Below are positions 18,018 to 26,978 of a stretch of DNA of 64,000 nt, piece after piece. Within the stretch, counting starts at the first letter, position 1. Every line of letters begins with the position of its first letter. Below the pieces are notes generated by a model. The model searched no databases. It was given only the letters and a program-made list of their open reading frames with translations, and was not told where the DNA came from. The position numbers and the translations under genes are program-made. The stretch comes from JAUVRX01 sp049664225 (lineage in GTDB: Bacteria; Acidobacteriota; Thermoanaerobaculia; Multivoradales; JAHEKO01). The stretch spans positions 124,001 through 188,000 of the forward strand of contig JBATEX010000190.1 of assembly GCA_049664225.1 (NCBI GenBank), written 5' to 3'.

Positions 18018-18701
18018 GTGACCGAGAACAGGACCGAGGTTCATGCCCCTACCATCCTGGCGGTGGACACTGGCTCACCCGTGGTCAGCGTAGCTGTAGC
18101 GAGGAACGGAGAGGTGCTGGCCGAGAGGCAGAGTCCGAGCGGACGGTCCTCGCCGGGCCTCGTTCCGATGATCGATGCGCTGCTCTCGGATGTCGATTCC
18201 GAGGTCGGCGAGCTAGACGGAATCCTGGCTCTCAGAGGTCCCGGCAGCTTCACGGGGCTGAGGGTCGGGTTGGCGACCTGTCTGGGCCTCCATCAGGCGC
18301 TTGGTGTGCCGGCTACCACCCTCACGACCTTCGAGGCCATTGCTGCCGTGTCTCCGGAGGCGAACCTGACGGTCATGGCCGCGGTCCAGTCCATTCGTCA
18401 GACCTGGCTTGTCCAGGCCTTTCGCACCGATGTCGTTCCCGAATCGCTCGGCGATCCACGAATTCTCTCCACCGACGAGCTCACAGCCGAGCGTGTCGAC
18501 TTGATTATCGGTTTTGGACTGGGCGACATCTCGATGCCGCCGAATCAAGCCTTCAGAGCGGCGATTCTGGAGCCCCCTCCCCTGGCCGGCCACGCGTTGA
18601 TCCTCCAGGAACACAGGCAGGGCGAGTGGGATCCTTCCGGACTTGTCCGCCCCCTGTACCTGCAGGCCCTGTCAGCTGCGCAACCGGCCACAGCTGCCTG
18701 A
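18018..18701 (+). CDS. tsaB: tRNA threonylcarbamoyladenosine synthesis protein TsaB
   Basis: The 227-residue ASKHA-fold protein has ILAVDTGSPVVSVAV, the GRSSPGLVPMIDALL region and the family's RGPGSFTGLRVGLATCLGLH motif. TsaB is a non-catalytic scaffold that joins TsaD and TsaE to make the t6A modification at position 37 of tRNAs reading ANN codons. The start is a GTG at 18018. TsaE is encoded elsewhere in this window (47723-48178); TsaD and TsaC are not seen here. It is divergent from mutS and followed by a 288-nt gap. Confidence 0.93.
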   Translation: MTENRTEVHAPTILAVDTGSPVVSVAVARNGEVLAERQSPSGRSSPGLVPMIDALLSDVDSEVGELDGILALRGPGSFTGLRVGLATCLGLHQALGVPATTLTTFEAIAAVSPEANLTVMAAVQSIRQTWLVQAFRTDVVPESLGDPRILSTDELTAERVDLIIGFGLGDISMPPNQAFRAAILEPPPLAGHALILQEHRQGEWDPSGLVRPLYLQALSAAQPATAA

Positions 18702-18989
18702 GGAGATAGACCGTCCTGACGACAGAGACCGCAGGCTCTCCAGGGAGGGGGTCATCTTGATCGACATATCTGCCAGTGCTATCGTGCCTCCGCACTGTCG
18801 TGCATTTGTCGTTGGATTCGACTCATCTCGGATGCGCGCCCAGCCGGCGGTTCGCAGCAGCATGGATCGACCTACTGATCGACTCGAGACCAGCTCGACA
18901 GCTCAAGAGCCCCGTGTCCGCAGACCAACCAGACAGCCATTCTCTCGAGTGTGAGGGGATGGGTCCACTCTCGCTAGGAGGAACCGCAG
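18702..18989 (+). other. 288-nt gap with a possible weak promoter
   Basis: No convincing gene lies here. TTGATC (18757-18762) and TATCGT (18780-18785) with a 17-nt spacer could form a promoter for the downstream YdcH-like and psd genes. A TTG-initiated frame (18757-18954) with a purine-rich stretch upstream encodes 65 residues resembling nothing I know, and I do not call it. Confidence 0.3.
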
Positions 18990-19226
18990 ATGGCGAAGAC
19001 ACCTGATAGCCTGAGGGAAGAGTTGCTCGCAACCAACGAGGAATTCCGTTCCCTCTATGACAGACACCAGGACTGTGAACGCCGACTCATCGAGCTCCAC
19101 CAGAAATCACTGCTCTCCGAGAAAGACGAGCTGGAAGAAAAGCAGATCAAGCGCCAGAAGCTCTTTCTCAAGGATCAGATGGAAGCCATCCTGCAACAAC
19201 GCCGAACTGAGGAAGCCTCGGCCTGA
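18990..19226 (+). CDS. Small YdcH/DUF465-type protein
   Basis: The 78-residue, highly charged, all-helical protein contains SLREELLATNEEFRSLYDRH and LHQKSLLSEKDELEEKQIKRQKLFLKDQ. This is the pattern of the small DUF465 (YdcH/SlyX-like) family, where a DEL-x-E-x-x-IK core recurs. Function in the family is unknown; the members form short coiled coils. AGGAGG 7 nt before the ATG is a strong ribosome-binding site. psd begins 66 nt downstream on the same strand, so the two may share a transcript. Confidence 0.8.
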   Translation: MAKTPDSLREELLATNEEFRSLYDRHQDCERRLIELHQKSLLSEKDELEEKQIKRQKLFLKDQMEAILQQRRTEEASA

Positions 19227-19292
19227 CCCACTCTACGGCCCCTCACCGCAAGTAGGACCCCCGCTGCATTTCGCACCACTCACCGGGCCTTC

Positions 19293-19928
19293 ATGACATT
19301 CGCCAAAGAATCCCTGCCCTTCGTGGCACCTCTCGGAATTGCGGCGCTGGTATTGCTTCTCTTCGGACAATTACCTACGGCCCTGTTTCTGGCTGGACTC
19401 GCAGTTCTGGTGCTGCTCTTCTTCCGCATCCCCAAGCGGCAGACCGAGGCAGCCGAAGGCATGATTCTGGCTCCGGCGAACGGCCGCATCCTCCGCATCG
19501 ATCGAAGTCCGGCGCTGCTGAACCGAGAGGGAGACGTGCAGCGGATCGTCACGTTCTTGTCGGTCTTCAACGTCCACGTCCAACGCGCTCCCGTCAGCGG
19601 CGAGGTGGTCGAGAGCCGCTTCACCCCCGGCCGGAAGATCGCGGCCTTCAAGGCAGAGGCCGACAGCGTCAACGAGAACCACCTCACCGTTTTGCGTCGC
19701 GAGAACGGAGACCTCATCGGGATACGACAAGTAGCCGGCCTGGTCGCTCGACGAGTCGTCTGTCGACTGCTTCCTGGCGATCTGATTCAACGTGGAGACC
19801 TGATGGGCCTGATCAAATTCGGCTCACGCGTCGATCTGATGCTGCCCGACCAGTACGAGATTCTGGTACGCCAGGGTGACCGCCTGCGCGAGGGCGATAC
19901 CGTCGTAGCCAAGCCAAGAACACAGTGA
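19293..19928 (+). CDS. psd: Phosphatidylserine (or archaetidylserine) decarboxylase, short form
   Basis: This 211-residue membrane-associated, pyruvoyl-dependent enzyme makes phosphatidylethanolamine. Two hydrophobic segments (about 10-45) precede the catalytic domain. VFNVHVQRAPVSGEV carries the active-site histidine region. The self-cleavage site is Gly177-Ser178 within IKFGSRVDLMLP; the serine becomes the pyruvoyl group, giving an alpha chain of 34 residues. Length fits the short (PSD-A or archaetidylserine-like) subgroup. In many bacteria pssA follows psd, but here the next gene is the Asd-like one, so the synthase must lie elsewhere. Confidence 0.93.
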   Translation: MTFAKESLPFVAPLGIAALVLLLFGQLPTALFLAGLAVLVLLFFRIPKRQTEAAEGMILAPANGRILRIDRSPALLNREGDVQRIVTFLSVFNVHVQRAPVSGEVVESRFTPGRKIAAFKAEADSVNENHLTVLRRENGDLIGIRQVAGLVARRVVCRLLPGDLIQRGDLMGLIKFGSRVDLMLPDQYEILVRQGDRLREGDTVVAKPRTQ

Positions 19929-20018
19929 AGCCCGTCACTCCCCATACTGAGGGACTCTTCTCAGAGCTCAGGGTTCGATCACTCAGAACCGCCAGTTCCA
20001 AGGACAGGAGATCCAAGC

Positions 20019-20975
20019 GTGACAATCCTGGCAATCATCAATCCGCAATCGCTTCTCGGCGATGAAATCAAGCAGGAGCTGGGCAGACGAAAAGCGCTGT
20101 GGTCCGAAGTGCGGCTTCTGACAACCGATCCGGAACTGATCGGCGCCGTGACCGACTTCGCAGGCGAAGCGGCATTGGTGCAGGAGTGCGACGCGGAGAC
20201 CCTGCGAGGGGTGGACCTTGCGATCCTTCTGCACGGCGACCCAGAACAGGCGCCGACACTGGCGGCACGCTCGGTCCTGGTGGTTGTCGATCCGACCAGC
20301 GACTGGCCCGAAGGCTCGCTGGCGGTGGCCGGCATCGACTCCGATCTGACCGAACAGCAGTCTGACAGGGTTTTCGTCAGCCCATCACCTGCCGTGATCC
20401 TCCTCGCGCACCTCCTCCAGCCACTGAGGCAGCTGAGGCCAGCACGCGCCGTTGCCCAGGTTCTGCTACCGGTGTCGATTCACGATCAGGTCGGTCTGGA
20501 CGAACTGTTCGGGCAGATCCGGTCCATTGTCGCTATGCGAGACGACAAACCCACCGAGGTCTTTGGCAAGCAGATCGCCTTCAATCTCTTGCCGGTCCCA
20601 TCGGACCATTCCACCGATCTCGATCAACTGAAGCGCATCCTGGGCCCAGAGCCTGCCGTGGCGTTGCAGATCGTCCAAACCGGGGTCTTTCACAGCTTGG
20701 CGTGCAGCCTCTTCGTCACCTTCGAGGAGGATCCGGGAAGCGAGCGAGTTCGGGAGTGCCTCGCAGCACAACCCTGGATCGAAATGGTCGCTGAAGGGGA
20801 TCTGCCCGGGCCGGCGGACGCGGCTGCTCGGGAAGAGATCCTGGTGACTGATGTTCGTCCCAGCCCGGCTCATCCAGGGTCCTACCAACTCTGGGCTGTG
20901 ATGGACAATCTCACTCGTGGAGGAGCCTCCAACGTGGTTGAGATCGTCGAAAACCTCCTCGCGCCAATTAGCTGA
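20019..20975 (+). CDS. Aspartate-semialdehyde dehydrogenase-like protein lacking the catalytic cysteine
   Basis: The 318 residues follow the fold of aspartate-semialdehyde dehydrogenase. The segment FGKQIAFNLLPVP (182-194) matches the family's interdomain FP-x-IAFN-x-IP motif. DLDQLKRILGP corresponds to the E-x-KK...ILG helix. MDNLTRGGASNVVEIVENLL at the C-terminus corresponds to the DN-x-RKGAA-N-x-V motif. Yet the active-site NPNCST loop reads SPSPAV here (121-126), with Pro124 where the nucleophilic Cys should be, and the N-terminal NADP-binding glycine-rich loop is lost (IINPQSLLGDE). It is therefore probably a non-catalytic paralogue, comparable to the USG-1 proteins next to asd genes. 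Its function is unknown. Confidence 0.7.
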   Translation: MTILAIINPQSLLGDEIKQELGRRKALWSEVRLLTTDPELIGAVTDFAGEAALVQECDAETLRGVDLAILLHGDPEQAPTLAARSVLVVVDPTSDWPEGSLAVAGIDSDLTEQQSDRVFVSPSPAVILLAHLLQPLRQLRPARAVAQVLLPVSIHDQVGLDELFGQIRSIVAMRDDKPTEVFGKQIAFNLLPVPSDHSTDLDQLKRILGPEPAVALQIVQTGVFHSLACSLFVTFEEDPGSERVRECLAAQPWIEMVAEGDLPGPADAAAREEILVTDVRPSPAHPGSYQLWAVMDNLTRGGASNVVEIVENLLAPIS

Positions 20976-21024
20976 GAATCGTCTCGCCCCGACGCCGACC
21001 TTTCTTCGACCTCGCACCGATCGG

Positions 21025-21543
21025 TTACGCGATTTCCCCTTCTGGTGGTGGAATCTCTCCTCCCTCGCGCGCTAAGAACTCCTCCACATGCAGCAGTCCC
21101 TCTTCTCCCGCCCGCTTCACTACCTGTAGAAGGGTCCCCATGGTGTTGACCTCCTCGAACTGTTCGTTGACGAACCAATCGAGGAACCGGACGGCAATAT
21201 AGTTGGAGTCTTCCTTGGCAATGTCCACCAGGGCGTAGACTTGCTGCGTCACCTCTTCTTCCCACTCGAGGGCCAGCTGCACTGCCTGCTCCGCGCTGGC
21301 GAACTCGCTCTTGGGTGCAGGAATGGCGGGAATCTGGAGCGAGCCATCCGCATCGACGACGAAGCGAGCGAACTTCATGGCGTGATCTCGCTCCTCGTCG
21401 GCCTGCCGATAGAAGAACCTGGCCAGACCGCTCAGCGCCTCACGGTCGAAATGGGCGGCAATGGACACATACTGTAACGACGCTCCAAACTCGTTCCCAA
21501 CCTGTTGGTTCATTGCGGACAGCAGCTTCTTGCTGGCTAACAT
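21025..21543 (-). CDS. Non-haem ferritin
   Basis: The 172-residue four-helix-bundle protein stores iron as ferric mineral. It has the ferroxidase ligands spread over NEFGASLQYVSIAAHFD, RQADEERDHAMKF (the E-x-x-H motif) and LEWEEEVTQQVYALV. FLDWFVNEQFEEVNTM is the characteristic fourth helix of Ftn-type ferritins. The start ATG is preceded by a GA-rich stretch. A Pro/Glu-rich tail of about 12 residues follows the last helix. It converges with the Asd-like gene and is divergent from trxB, so it stands as a single-gene unit. There is no haem ligand methionine pattern suggesting bacterioferritin. Confidence 0.94.
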   Translation of the reverse strand: MLASKKLLSAMNQQVGNEFGASLQYVSIAAHFDREALSGLARFFYRQADEERDHAMKFARFVVDADGSLQIPAIPAPKSEFASAEQAVQLALEWEEEVTQQVYALVDIAKEDSNYIAVRFLDWFVNEQFEEVNTMGTLLQVVKRAGEEGLLHVEEFLAREGGEIPPPEGEIA

Positions 21544-21660
21544 CGGTTCGTCCCCCTCTGAGCTCAGGACCTGTCAAACACTCATCGACTCTCTCGACGG
21601 TGCCTCGTCTTCTCGACTGCGGCGAAGAGCATAGCCGATTCTCCGGCAAGGCGCGACGGT

Positions 21661-21669
21661 TGCTATACT
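21661..21669 (+). promoter_or_regulatory. Extended -10 promoter element for trxB
   Basis: TGCTATACT combines an extended TGn with a TATACT -10 hexamer (5 of 6). No good -35 lies at the right distance, as is usual for extended -10 promoters. Transcription would start near 21676, about 70 nt upstream of the trxB ATG. The element was judged by eye only. Confidence 0.45.
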
Positions 21670-21747
21670 GACTGTCCCTTTACCGACCGGGACCGTCTCC
21701 GGTCGTCGATTCGACATCCAGCGAGTGCGGAGGAGACACAGGAAACC

Positions 21748-22704
21748 ATGTCGACCACTGAAACCCCGGACACCAACCACTTCAAGGTCATCGTCATGGG
21801 CTCGGGGCCTGCAGGCCTGACCGCCGCTCTCTACGCCGCCCGAGCCAACCTGCAACCCCTCGTCCTCGAGGGCATCCAACCGGGCGGACAACTGACCATC
21901 ACAACAGACGTAGAGAACTTTCCGGGCTTTCCCGACGGGATCCTCGGCCCCGAGTTGATGGACAGGATGCGAACACAAGCCAAGCGTTTCGGCGCTCAGG
22001 TCAAGTTCGAGGCTGTCTCCGCCGTCGACTTGCGGACTCGCCCACTCGAGATCCGCACGGACGAGGACCGCTATCTGGCCGACGCCCTGATTATCGCTAC
22101 CGGCGCCAGCGCCAAACAGATCGGACTGGAATCGGAGATGGAGCTGATGGGCTATGGCGTCTCTGCCTGCGCAACCTGTGACGGGTTCTTCTTCAAGGGC
22201 CAGGAGATCGTCGTGGTGGGAGGGGGTGACAGCGCCTTGGAGGAAGCCATATTTCTCACCAAGTTCGCCAGCAAAGTCACGGTCATTCATCGCCGGGACG
22301 AGCTTCGAGCCTCACAGATCATGCAGGACCGAGCAAGGGCCAACGACAAGATCCACTGGCTCTGGAACAGCCAGGTGGTCGAGATCCTGGGCAGCCGGAA
22401 AGACAAGGTCCACGGAGTTAAAGTGAAGAACACCAGGACCGGTGAGGAGTCCGACTACCCCTGCGAGGGAGTCTTCGTCGCTATCGGACACACGCCCAAC
22501 ACCGAGCTCTTTCGAGACGTTTTGGACCGGAATGAAGTCGGCTATATCCTGGTTCAGGAGCCCACGACTCGAACCAATATCGAGGGTGTCTTTGCTTGTG
22601 GAGACGCTACAGACCCCATCTACCGGCAGGCGATCAGTGCTGCCGGCTCGGGGTGCAAGGCGGCGATCGACGCTGAACGGTGGCTAGAGACCGCGGCGGG
22701 ATGA
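21748..22704 (+). CDS. trxB: Thioredoxin reductase
   Basis: This 318-residue flavoprotein transfers electrons from NADPH through FAD to thioredoxin. VMGSGPAGLTAALYAARA is the FAD-binding loop, and CATCD (Cys141, Cys144) is the redox-active disulphide. VVVGGGDSALEEA is the NADPH-binding loop, followed by HRRDELRAS, whose arginines bind the 2'-phosphate. GVFACGDATD near the C-terminus contacts FAD. Length and order match the low-molecular-weight bacterial enzyme. It ends 8 nt before the stop of the convergent M48 protease gene. Confidence 0.97.
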   Translation: MSTTETPDTNHFKVIVMGSGPAGLTAALYAARANLQPLVLEGIQPGGQLTITTDVENFPGFPDGILGPELMDRMRTQAKRFGAQVKFEAVSAVDLRTRPLEIRTDEDRYLADALIIATGASAKQIGLESEMELMGYGVSACATCDGFFFKGQEIVVVGGGDSALEEAIFLTKFASKVTVIHRRDELRASQIMQDRARANDKIHWLWNSQVVEILGSRKDKVHGVKVKNTRTGEESDYPCEGVFVAIGHTPNTELFRDVLDRNEVGYILVQEPTTRTNIEGVFACGDATDPIYRQAISAAGSGCKAAIDAERWLETAAG

Positions 22705-22712
22705 TCTCTGCT

Positions 22713-24194
22713 TCAGTGGCCTGATTCGGTGGTTGGGCCGCCCTTTACCAGCTTCACCAGATCGCCTTTCGACAATCTCGAGTCGGGCTGGAGATCGTTG
22801 AGAAGAGCTATCTTGTCGAGAGACAGGCTCGAACCGCTGCGCTGATAGAGCTCGCTGAGGGTCGTTGGCGCCTCGACTCGTATGAGCCGGACCCTGGCCG
22901 GCTGAACATTCAGCACTCGGGAATCGGTTTCCTTGGCGAAGGTCTGCATGGAGGCCTCGATCGTCTGGGTATAGCCGCTCCAGCGGCTGCGTGGCGTGTA
23001 CCCGACGATCCTGTAGACCTTGCCTCCATGTTGCACAAAGAGCGCCCGCCCCGCGAGATCCTCGGCATTGTCGCCCGTCGCAACTTCGAATAGGGTCCAG
23101 GCGGCTTGCAAGCCGTTGATTCGGCCCGTCCTCGGGCGCTCTCCGCGAACACTCTCACCCCGCGCGAACTCCTCAGCCGCTCGTAGTGCATTCTCCCCCT
23201 CGGCCAGACCCAGGACGATGGCCGCATCCTGCTTCGGGCTCACCGCGGCGACCAGGTCTTTGGCGTTATGAGTCTTCCAACCTCGAGGAAACTGAATTCG
23301 AAAAGCCAGATCGGGATGCCGGAAGAGCTCCTCTTCGAAATAGCCCTCTCGCGGATTCTGGCCGAAGACCATCCCGTCGAGTCGTTGGAGGTAGCCTCGC
23401 CGCTCGACAGTCAGGTTCGGCGGTAACGGCTCGATCTCCGCCAGACGGCCTTCAATCAGACCCGTCCGATTCTCCGGCTGCGGATGAGTGGAGGCCCAAC
23501 TCGGCATCGCACCCGCCCCACTGGCGCGAGTCACCCGATTCAACATGTCAAACACCTCCGGCGCCTGGTAGGGATCATATCCGGCTCCTACCATGTATCG
23601 AAGGCCAAGGTTGTCTGCCTGCCGCTCATCGTCTCTGGAGAATTTCAAAGCTGCCAGACCGAGGCCGGCCTGGGCCACATCACTCCAGGCTGCGACAGCC
23701 GGTTCCAGGATCATCCCCACCGCCAGGCCCACTCCCATCAGCTGCTGCTTGCTGATCTGATTAGCCGAATGCCGTGCGGTGACGTGGCCGATCTCGTGAC
23801 CCAGCACGGTAGCCAACTCGGCTTCCGAATTGAGGTGGCTCAGAATCCCGCGAGTCACGTAGATATAGCCACCCGGAGCCGCGAAGGCATTGACGATCTC
23901 CTCGTCGAGGACCCGAAAAGTCCACGGCAACTCGGGGCGCTCGGACTTTGCCGCCAGCTGCGAGCCCAGGTCTTGGACGTAGTCCTGCAGGGCAGGATCT
24001 TCGTAGACCTGTCCACTCGCCAGAATCTGCTCGTCTTGCTGCAGACCCATCTGCGACTCTTGAGCCTCGCTGACCAGCATCAGCTGCCGGCCACCCGTAG
24101 CCGGGTTGGTGGCACAGCCCGCAAGGGGTAGCAAGGTCAGCATCAGTCCTGCAAGAGGTGCTTGCATCATCGGGTACCGAGTTCTGGTTCGCAT
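22713..24194 (-). CDS. M48 family lipoprotein metalloprotease with LysM-like C-terminus
   Basis: The 493-residue protein has a signal peptide with lipobox LAGC (Cys27). An M48 peptidase domain follows, with HEIGH (His133, Glu134, His137) extending into VTARHSANQ, and DDERQADNLGLRYM supplying the third zinc ligand. The last 60 residues (LIRVEAPTTLSELYQRSG ... LSKGDLVKLVKG) resemble a LysM-like cell-wall module, as in COG4784-type proteases. Related enzymes such as BepA and LoiP degrade or help assemble outer-membrane proteins in the periplasm. The substrate here is unknown. It is divergent from the MATE gene across a 92-nt gap. Confidence 0.9.
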   Translation of the reverse strand: MRTRTRYPMMQAPLAGLMLTLLPLAGCATNPATGGRQLMLVSEAQESQMGLQQDEQILASGQVYEDPALQDYVQDLGSQLAAKSERPELPWTFRVLDEEIVNAFAAPGGYIYVTRGILSHLNSEAELATVLGHEIGHVTARHSANQISKQQLMGVGLAVGMILEPAVAAWSDVAQAGLGLAALKFSRDDERQADNLGLRYMVGAGYDPYQAPEVFDMLNRVTRASGAGAMPSWASTHPQPENRTGLIEGRLAEIEPLPPNLTVERRGYLQRLDGMVFGQNPREGYFEEELFRHPDLAFRIQFPRGWKTHNAKDLVAAVSPKQDAAIVLGLAEGENALRAAEEFARGESVRGERPRTGRINGLQAAWTLFEVATGDNAEDLAGRALFVQHGGKVYRIVGYTPRSRWSGYTQTIEASMQTFAKETDSRVLNVQPARVRLIRVEAPTTLSELYQRSGSSLSLDKIALLNDLQPDSRLSKGDLVKLVKGGPTTESGH

Positions 24195-24286
24195 TCGTCG
24201 AATCCTCTTGGCCCATTATCCTCGATCTCGAGATAGTCTACCGCTCGCCGGATTTCGCAATCGTATCCGACGCCTGAGCAGACTCC

Positions 24287-25642
24287 ATGCACGCCGAGGA
24301 AGACAACACCCAGTCTGCCGGGTCTGGTGATCTACGCCAGCGGTTTGCCCAGCTCACCTTCCTCAACATCATTTCGAATATCACTGTTCCGTTGGCCTCC
24401 ATGGTCGACACCGCCCTGCTGGGACACCTCGAGAGCATTCACTTCCTGGCCGGGGTCGCCCTGGCGGCGGTGATTTTCGAGTACGTCTACTGGTCTTTCG
24501 GGTTCCTACGCATGGGTACGACCGGCATCACGGCGCAGGCAGTCGGGCGTGGTGACACCGGCGAAGTCTTTCGCACCCTCTACCGATCGCTCCTGCTCGC
24601 CTGGTTGCTGGCAGCGGCGATTCTCATTCTGCAGACCCCCTTGAAGGAGCTCGGCTTCCTGCTTCTCGGCGGGGAACCCGAGGTAGAAGCAGCGGGAAGG
24701 GCCTACTTCGATGCCCGAATCTGGGCAGCGCCGGCCACACTTTCCAACTTCGTATTTCTGGGCTGGTTCCTCGGCAGGGAGGAGAGTGGCGCGGCTCTGA
24801 TCATGACCGGGGTGGCGAATCTCGCCAACGTCGTCCTCGACTATGTCTTCATCGTGCAGATGGATCTGGCGGCCTTTGGAGCCGGGATGGGCACGGCGAT
24901 CAGTCAACTCTTGATGCTGCTGGCGGCACTGATCCTCTTCTGGGCTCGCGTGGGCAAGGTCCCATGGGTATGGTCCGACGTCTGGCAGGCGCAGGCTCTG
25001 ACGCGGCTATTCCGGCTGAATCGTGACATTCTGCTTCGCACCGTCGCCCTGGTCAGCGCCTTCGCGCTGTTCACCAACTTCAGCTCACTCATGAGCACCG
25101 TGGTCCTGGCTGCCAATGCAGTCCTCCTTCGTTGGGTCATGCTGGCCGCCTACCTCATCGACGGAGCCGCCTTCGCCACGGAAAGCCTGGCGGGCATTCT
25201 CTTCGGAACCGGAGACCGAGTGGCTCTGAGACGCCTCCAGGGACTCGCACTGAGATCCGGAGTCGCCTTCGCGCTGCCCTTTTGCGCACTGGCCCTGATG
25301 CGGCCAGCGGCACCGATCCGGCTGCTGACTTCTCACCCGCAGACGGTCGAGACTGCACTCCAGTATCTTCCGTGGCTGGCTCCGGTCCTGTTCTTCGGCT
25401 CACTGGCCTACATCTACGACGGTCTGTTTCTCGGCTTGACGGCCGGCCGGGCACTCAGAAACGCCATGCTTCTGAGCACCTTCGGAGTCTTTCTGCCCCT
25501 CGCCGCGCTCGCCCTCCACCTCGAGAACAGCCACCTTCTATGGGCCTCGATGGCCGCCTTCATGATGGCCCGCACAGCCACTCTCTGGAAGGCTTCGGCG
25601 TCCTTCTATGCCCCGTCAAGTCCTATGGGCCAGTCTTCCTGA
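24287..25642 (+). CDS. MATE family efflux transporter (DinF-like)
   Basis: This 451-residue protein has about 12 hydrophobic segments and the MATE hallmarks. Near the first helix is LNIISNITVPLASMVDTALLG, close to the DinF signature, followed by GFLRMGTTGITAQAVGRGD. The second half repeats the pattern with an expected two-fold bundle symmetry. DinF-type exporters use H+ or Na+ to expel drugs, metabolites or oxidative-stress products. The start ATG at 24287 gives a hydrophilic 20-residue lead. The substrate cannot be predicted. It converges with the Nramp-like gene. Confidence 0.92.
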   Translation: MHAEEDNTQSAGSGDLRQRFAQLTFLNIISNITVPLASMVDTALLGHLESIHFLAGVALAAVIFEYVYWSFGFLRMGTTGITAQAVGRGDTGEVFRTLYRSLLLAWLLAAAILILQTPLKELGFLLLGGEPEVEAAGRAYFDARIWAAPATLSNFVFLGWFLGREESGAALIMTGVANLANVVLDYVFIVQMDLAAFGAGMGTAISQLLMLLAALILFWARVGKVPWVWSDVWQAQALTRLFRLNRDILLRTVALVSAFALFTNFSSLMSTVVLAANAVLLRWVMLAAYLIDGAAFATESLAGILFGTGDRVALRRLQGLALRSGVAFALPFCALALMRPAAPIRLLTSHPQTVETALQYLPWLAPVLFFGSLAYIYDGLFLGLTAGRALRNAMLLSTFGVFLPLAALALHLENSHLLWASMAAFMMARTATLWKASASFYAPSSPMGQSS

Positions 25643-25649
25643 TCGAAGT

Positions 25650-25678
25650 GTGCCGCCGATACCACCATGCCGCGGCAC
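25650..25678. terminator. Possible bidirectional terminator hairpin
   Basis: GTGCCGC (25650-25656) and GCGGCAC (25672-25678) form a 7-bp stem with a 15-nt loop, filling the 37-nt gap between the convergent MATE and Nramp-like genes. There is no run of T, so it may be only a weak or Rho-assisted terminator. Confidence 0.35.
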
Positions 25679-25679
25679 C

Positions 25680-26978
25680 TCAACGTCCGGCTTGAGCCCG
25701 CAGGAAGCGGTAGACCGGCACCGCCAGCAGCAACATCGACGCACTCGCAGCACCGACAAGCCAGGAACCGGGTAGAAGCGGTAGACCCAAGGCGCCGGAA
25801 ACCGCCCTTGCAATGGCCGTCAATCCGAGCAGTATCGAGACCCAGACAACGCCGGCAGTGGCCAGATTGGCCAGGCTTCCGTTCACCGCCTCCCCCATCA
25901 GGCGCCGGTCGTTCACGGCCAAGAACAGGAAGATCGCGACCAAGGGCAACAGGAGACCGTTCATCGCCTGCGCCAGAACAATGGCCGGGACAGGTTTGAC
26001 GCCGCTGAGGCCGAATCCGAGACCCACCGCCAGCACAGCGAGCCACACCGCTCGGTAGCGCCAGGAAGTTGGGCTCCACCTCTCATCGTCACGACCCTTC
26101 TGCAGGAGGCTGCGAGCGGTCACGGCTGCCGCCAGCGGTGCGGTGATCGCTGAGGACAGCCCTGCTCCAAGAAGACCCACCGCGAATAGCTTCGCAGCCC
26201 AACCTCCCAAGCGTTCCGCCAGGACCTGCGAGAGGGCCAGAAACGAAAACCCGCCCTCGACAGCGGTACCTGTTACGAGGACTGCCATCGAGATGAGTCC
26301 CCCGAGGCCGACGGCAACCGCCAAACCGATTCGCAAGTCCCGGAGCTCTTGCCCACCGGCGATCCCGGAGCCCAGAAAGATGTTGTAGGGCACGACGGTG
26401 GTGCCGACCAGGCCCAGAACCAGGAGGCCTGACCCGCGCGGCATCGAGGGCACGAGGCTGGCGCGAAGCAAGGCCCCCAGAGGAGGTCGTTGAAGAAGGG
26501 CCGTGCAGAGGAATGCCACGCCCATCACCGCCACAACCAGACTCAAGGCTCGCGCCACGGTCTGTGGAGGGCTGCGCCACAGCATCCCCCCGGCGATCAA
26601 CCCGCTCAGCAACGTCAAGGCACGTGCCGACCACCCCGTGGCCATCGCCGCACCCGACACGCCACCCAGGATGTTGCCGGCTTCGTAGGCGGCGCAGCCC
26701 ACGACAATCGCGCCGAGCACCAGTAGCAGCACGGCTCCCTTGCGGGCCCCTGTCTGGTACTGCTCGCGCAGCGCTTGACCGAGATTGCGTCCAGAAACCA
26801 CCGTAAGCCTGGCACTCGCCTCCTGCAGCACCAGACAGGCACCCGTCGAGAACACCAGGGCCCAGAGCAGTGCCAATCCATAGGAAGCTCCGGCGGAGGC
26901 GGCCGTGGTCACCGTTCCGGGACCGATGAAGGCGGCCGCTATGACCGACCACAGCAGGATGGAAGCCAGGCGCCTCAT
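25680..26978 (-). CDS. Nramp-superfamily transporter with non-canonical substrate site
   Basis: The 432 residues form about 11 helices and align with Nramp (MntH/DMT) carriers. The first-helix metal motif DPGN reads GPGT (19-22) in FIGPGTVTTAA. The sixth-helix MPHN reads VPYN (196-199) in TTVVPYNIFLGS. The acidic residue, the methionine sulphur and the histidine that bind and move Mn2+/Fe2+ are thus all absent. The carrier may use another ion (some Nramp relatives carry Mg2+) or an organic substrate. Its ATG overlaps the hyuB stop (ATGA), so it is the last gene of an oxoprolinase-like operon. That context points to import of the enzyme's substrate, or of a needed ion. Family fold is sure; substrate is open. 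Confidence 0.8.
   Translation of the reverse strand: MRRLASILLWSVIAAAFIGPGTVTTAASAGASYGLALLWALVFSTGACLVLQEASARLTVVSGRNLGQALREQYQTGARKGAVLLLVLGAIVVGCAAYEAGNILGGVSGAAMATGWSARALTLLSGLIAGGMLWRSPPQTVARALSLVVAVMGVAFLCTALLQRPPLGALLRASLVPSMPRGSGLLVLGLVGTTVVPYNIFLGSGIAGGQELRDLRIGLAVAVGLGGLISMAVLVTGTAVEGGFSFLALSQVLAERLGGWAAKLFAVGLLGAGLSSAITAPLAAAVTARSLLQKGRDDERWSPTSWRYRAVWLAVLAVGLGFGLSGVKPVPAIVLAQAMNGLLLPLVAIFLFLAVNDRRLMGEAVNGSLANLATAGVVWVSILLGLTAIARAVSGALGLPLLPGSWLVGAASASMLLLAVPVYRFLRAQAGR

Noticed and set aside
18757..18954. A 65-codon TTG-initiated frame with a purine-rich stretch upstream
   Set aside because: The translation has no hydrophobic core, motif or resemblance to a known family. The stretch fits better as a leader or promoter region.
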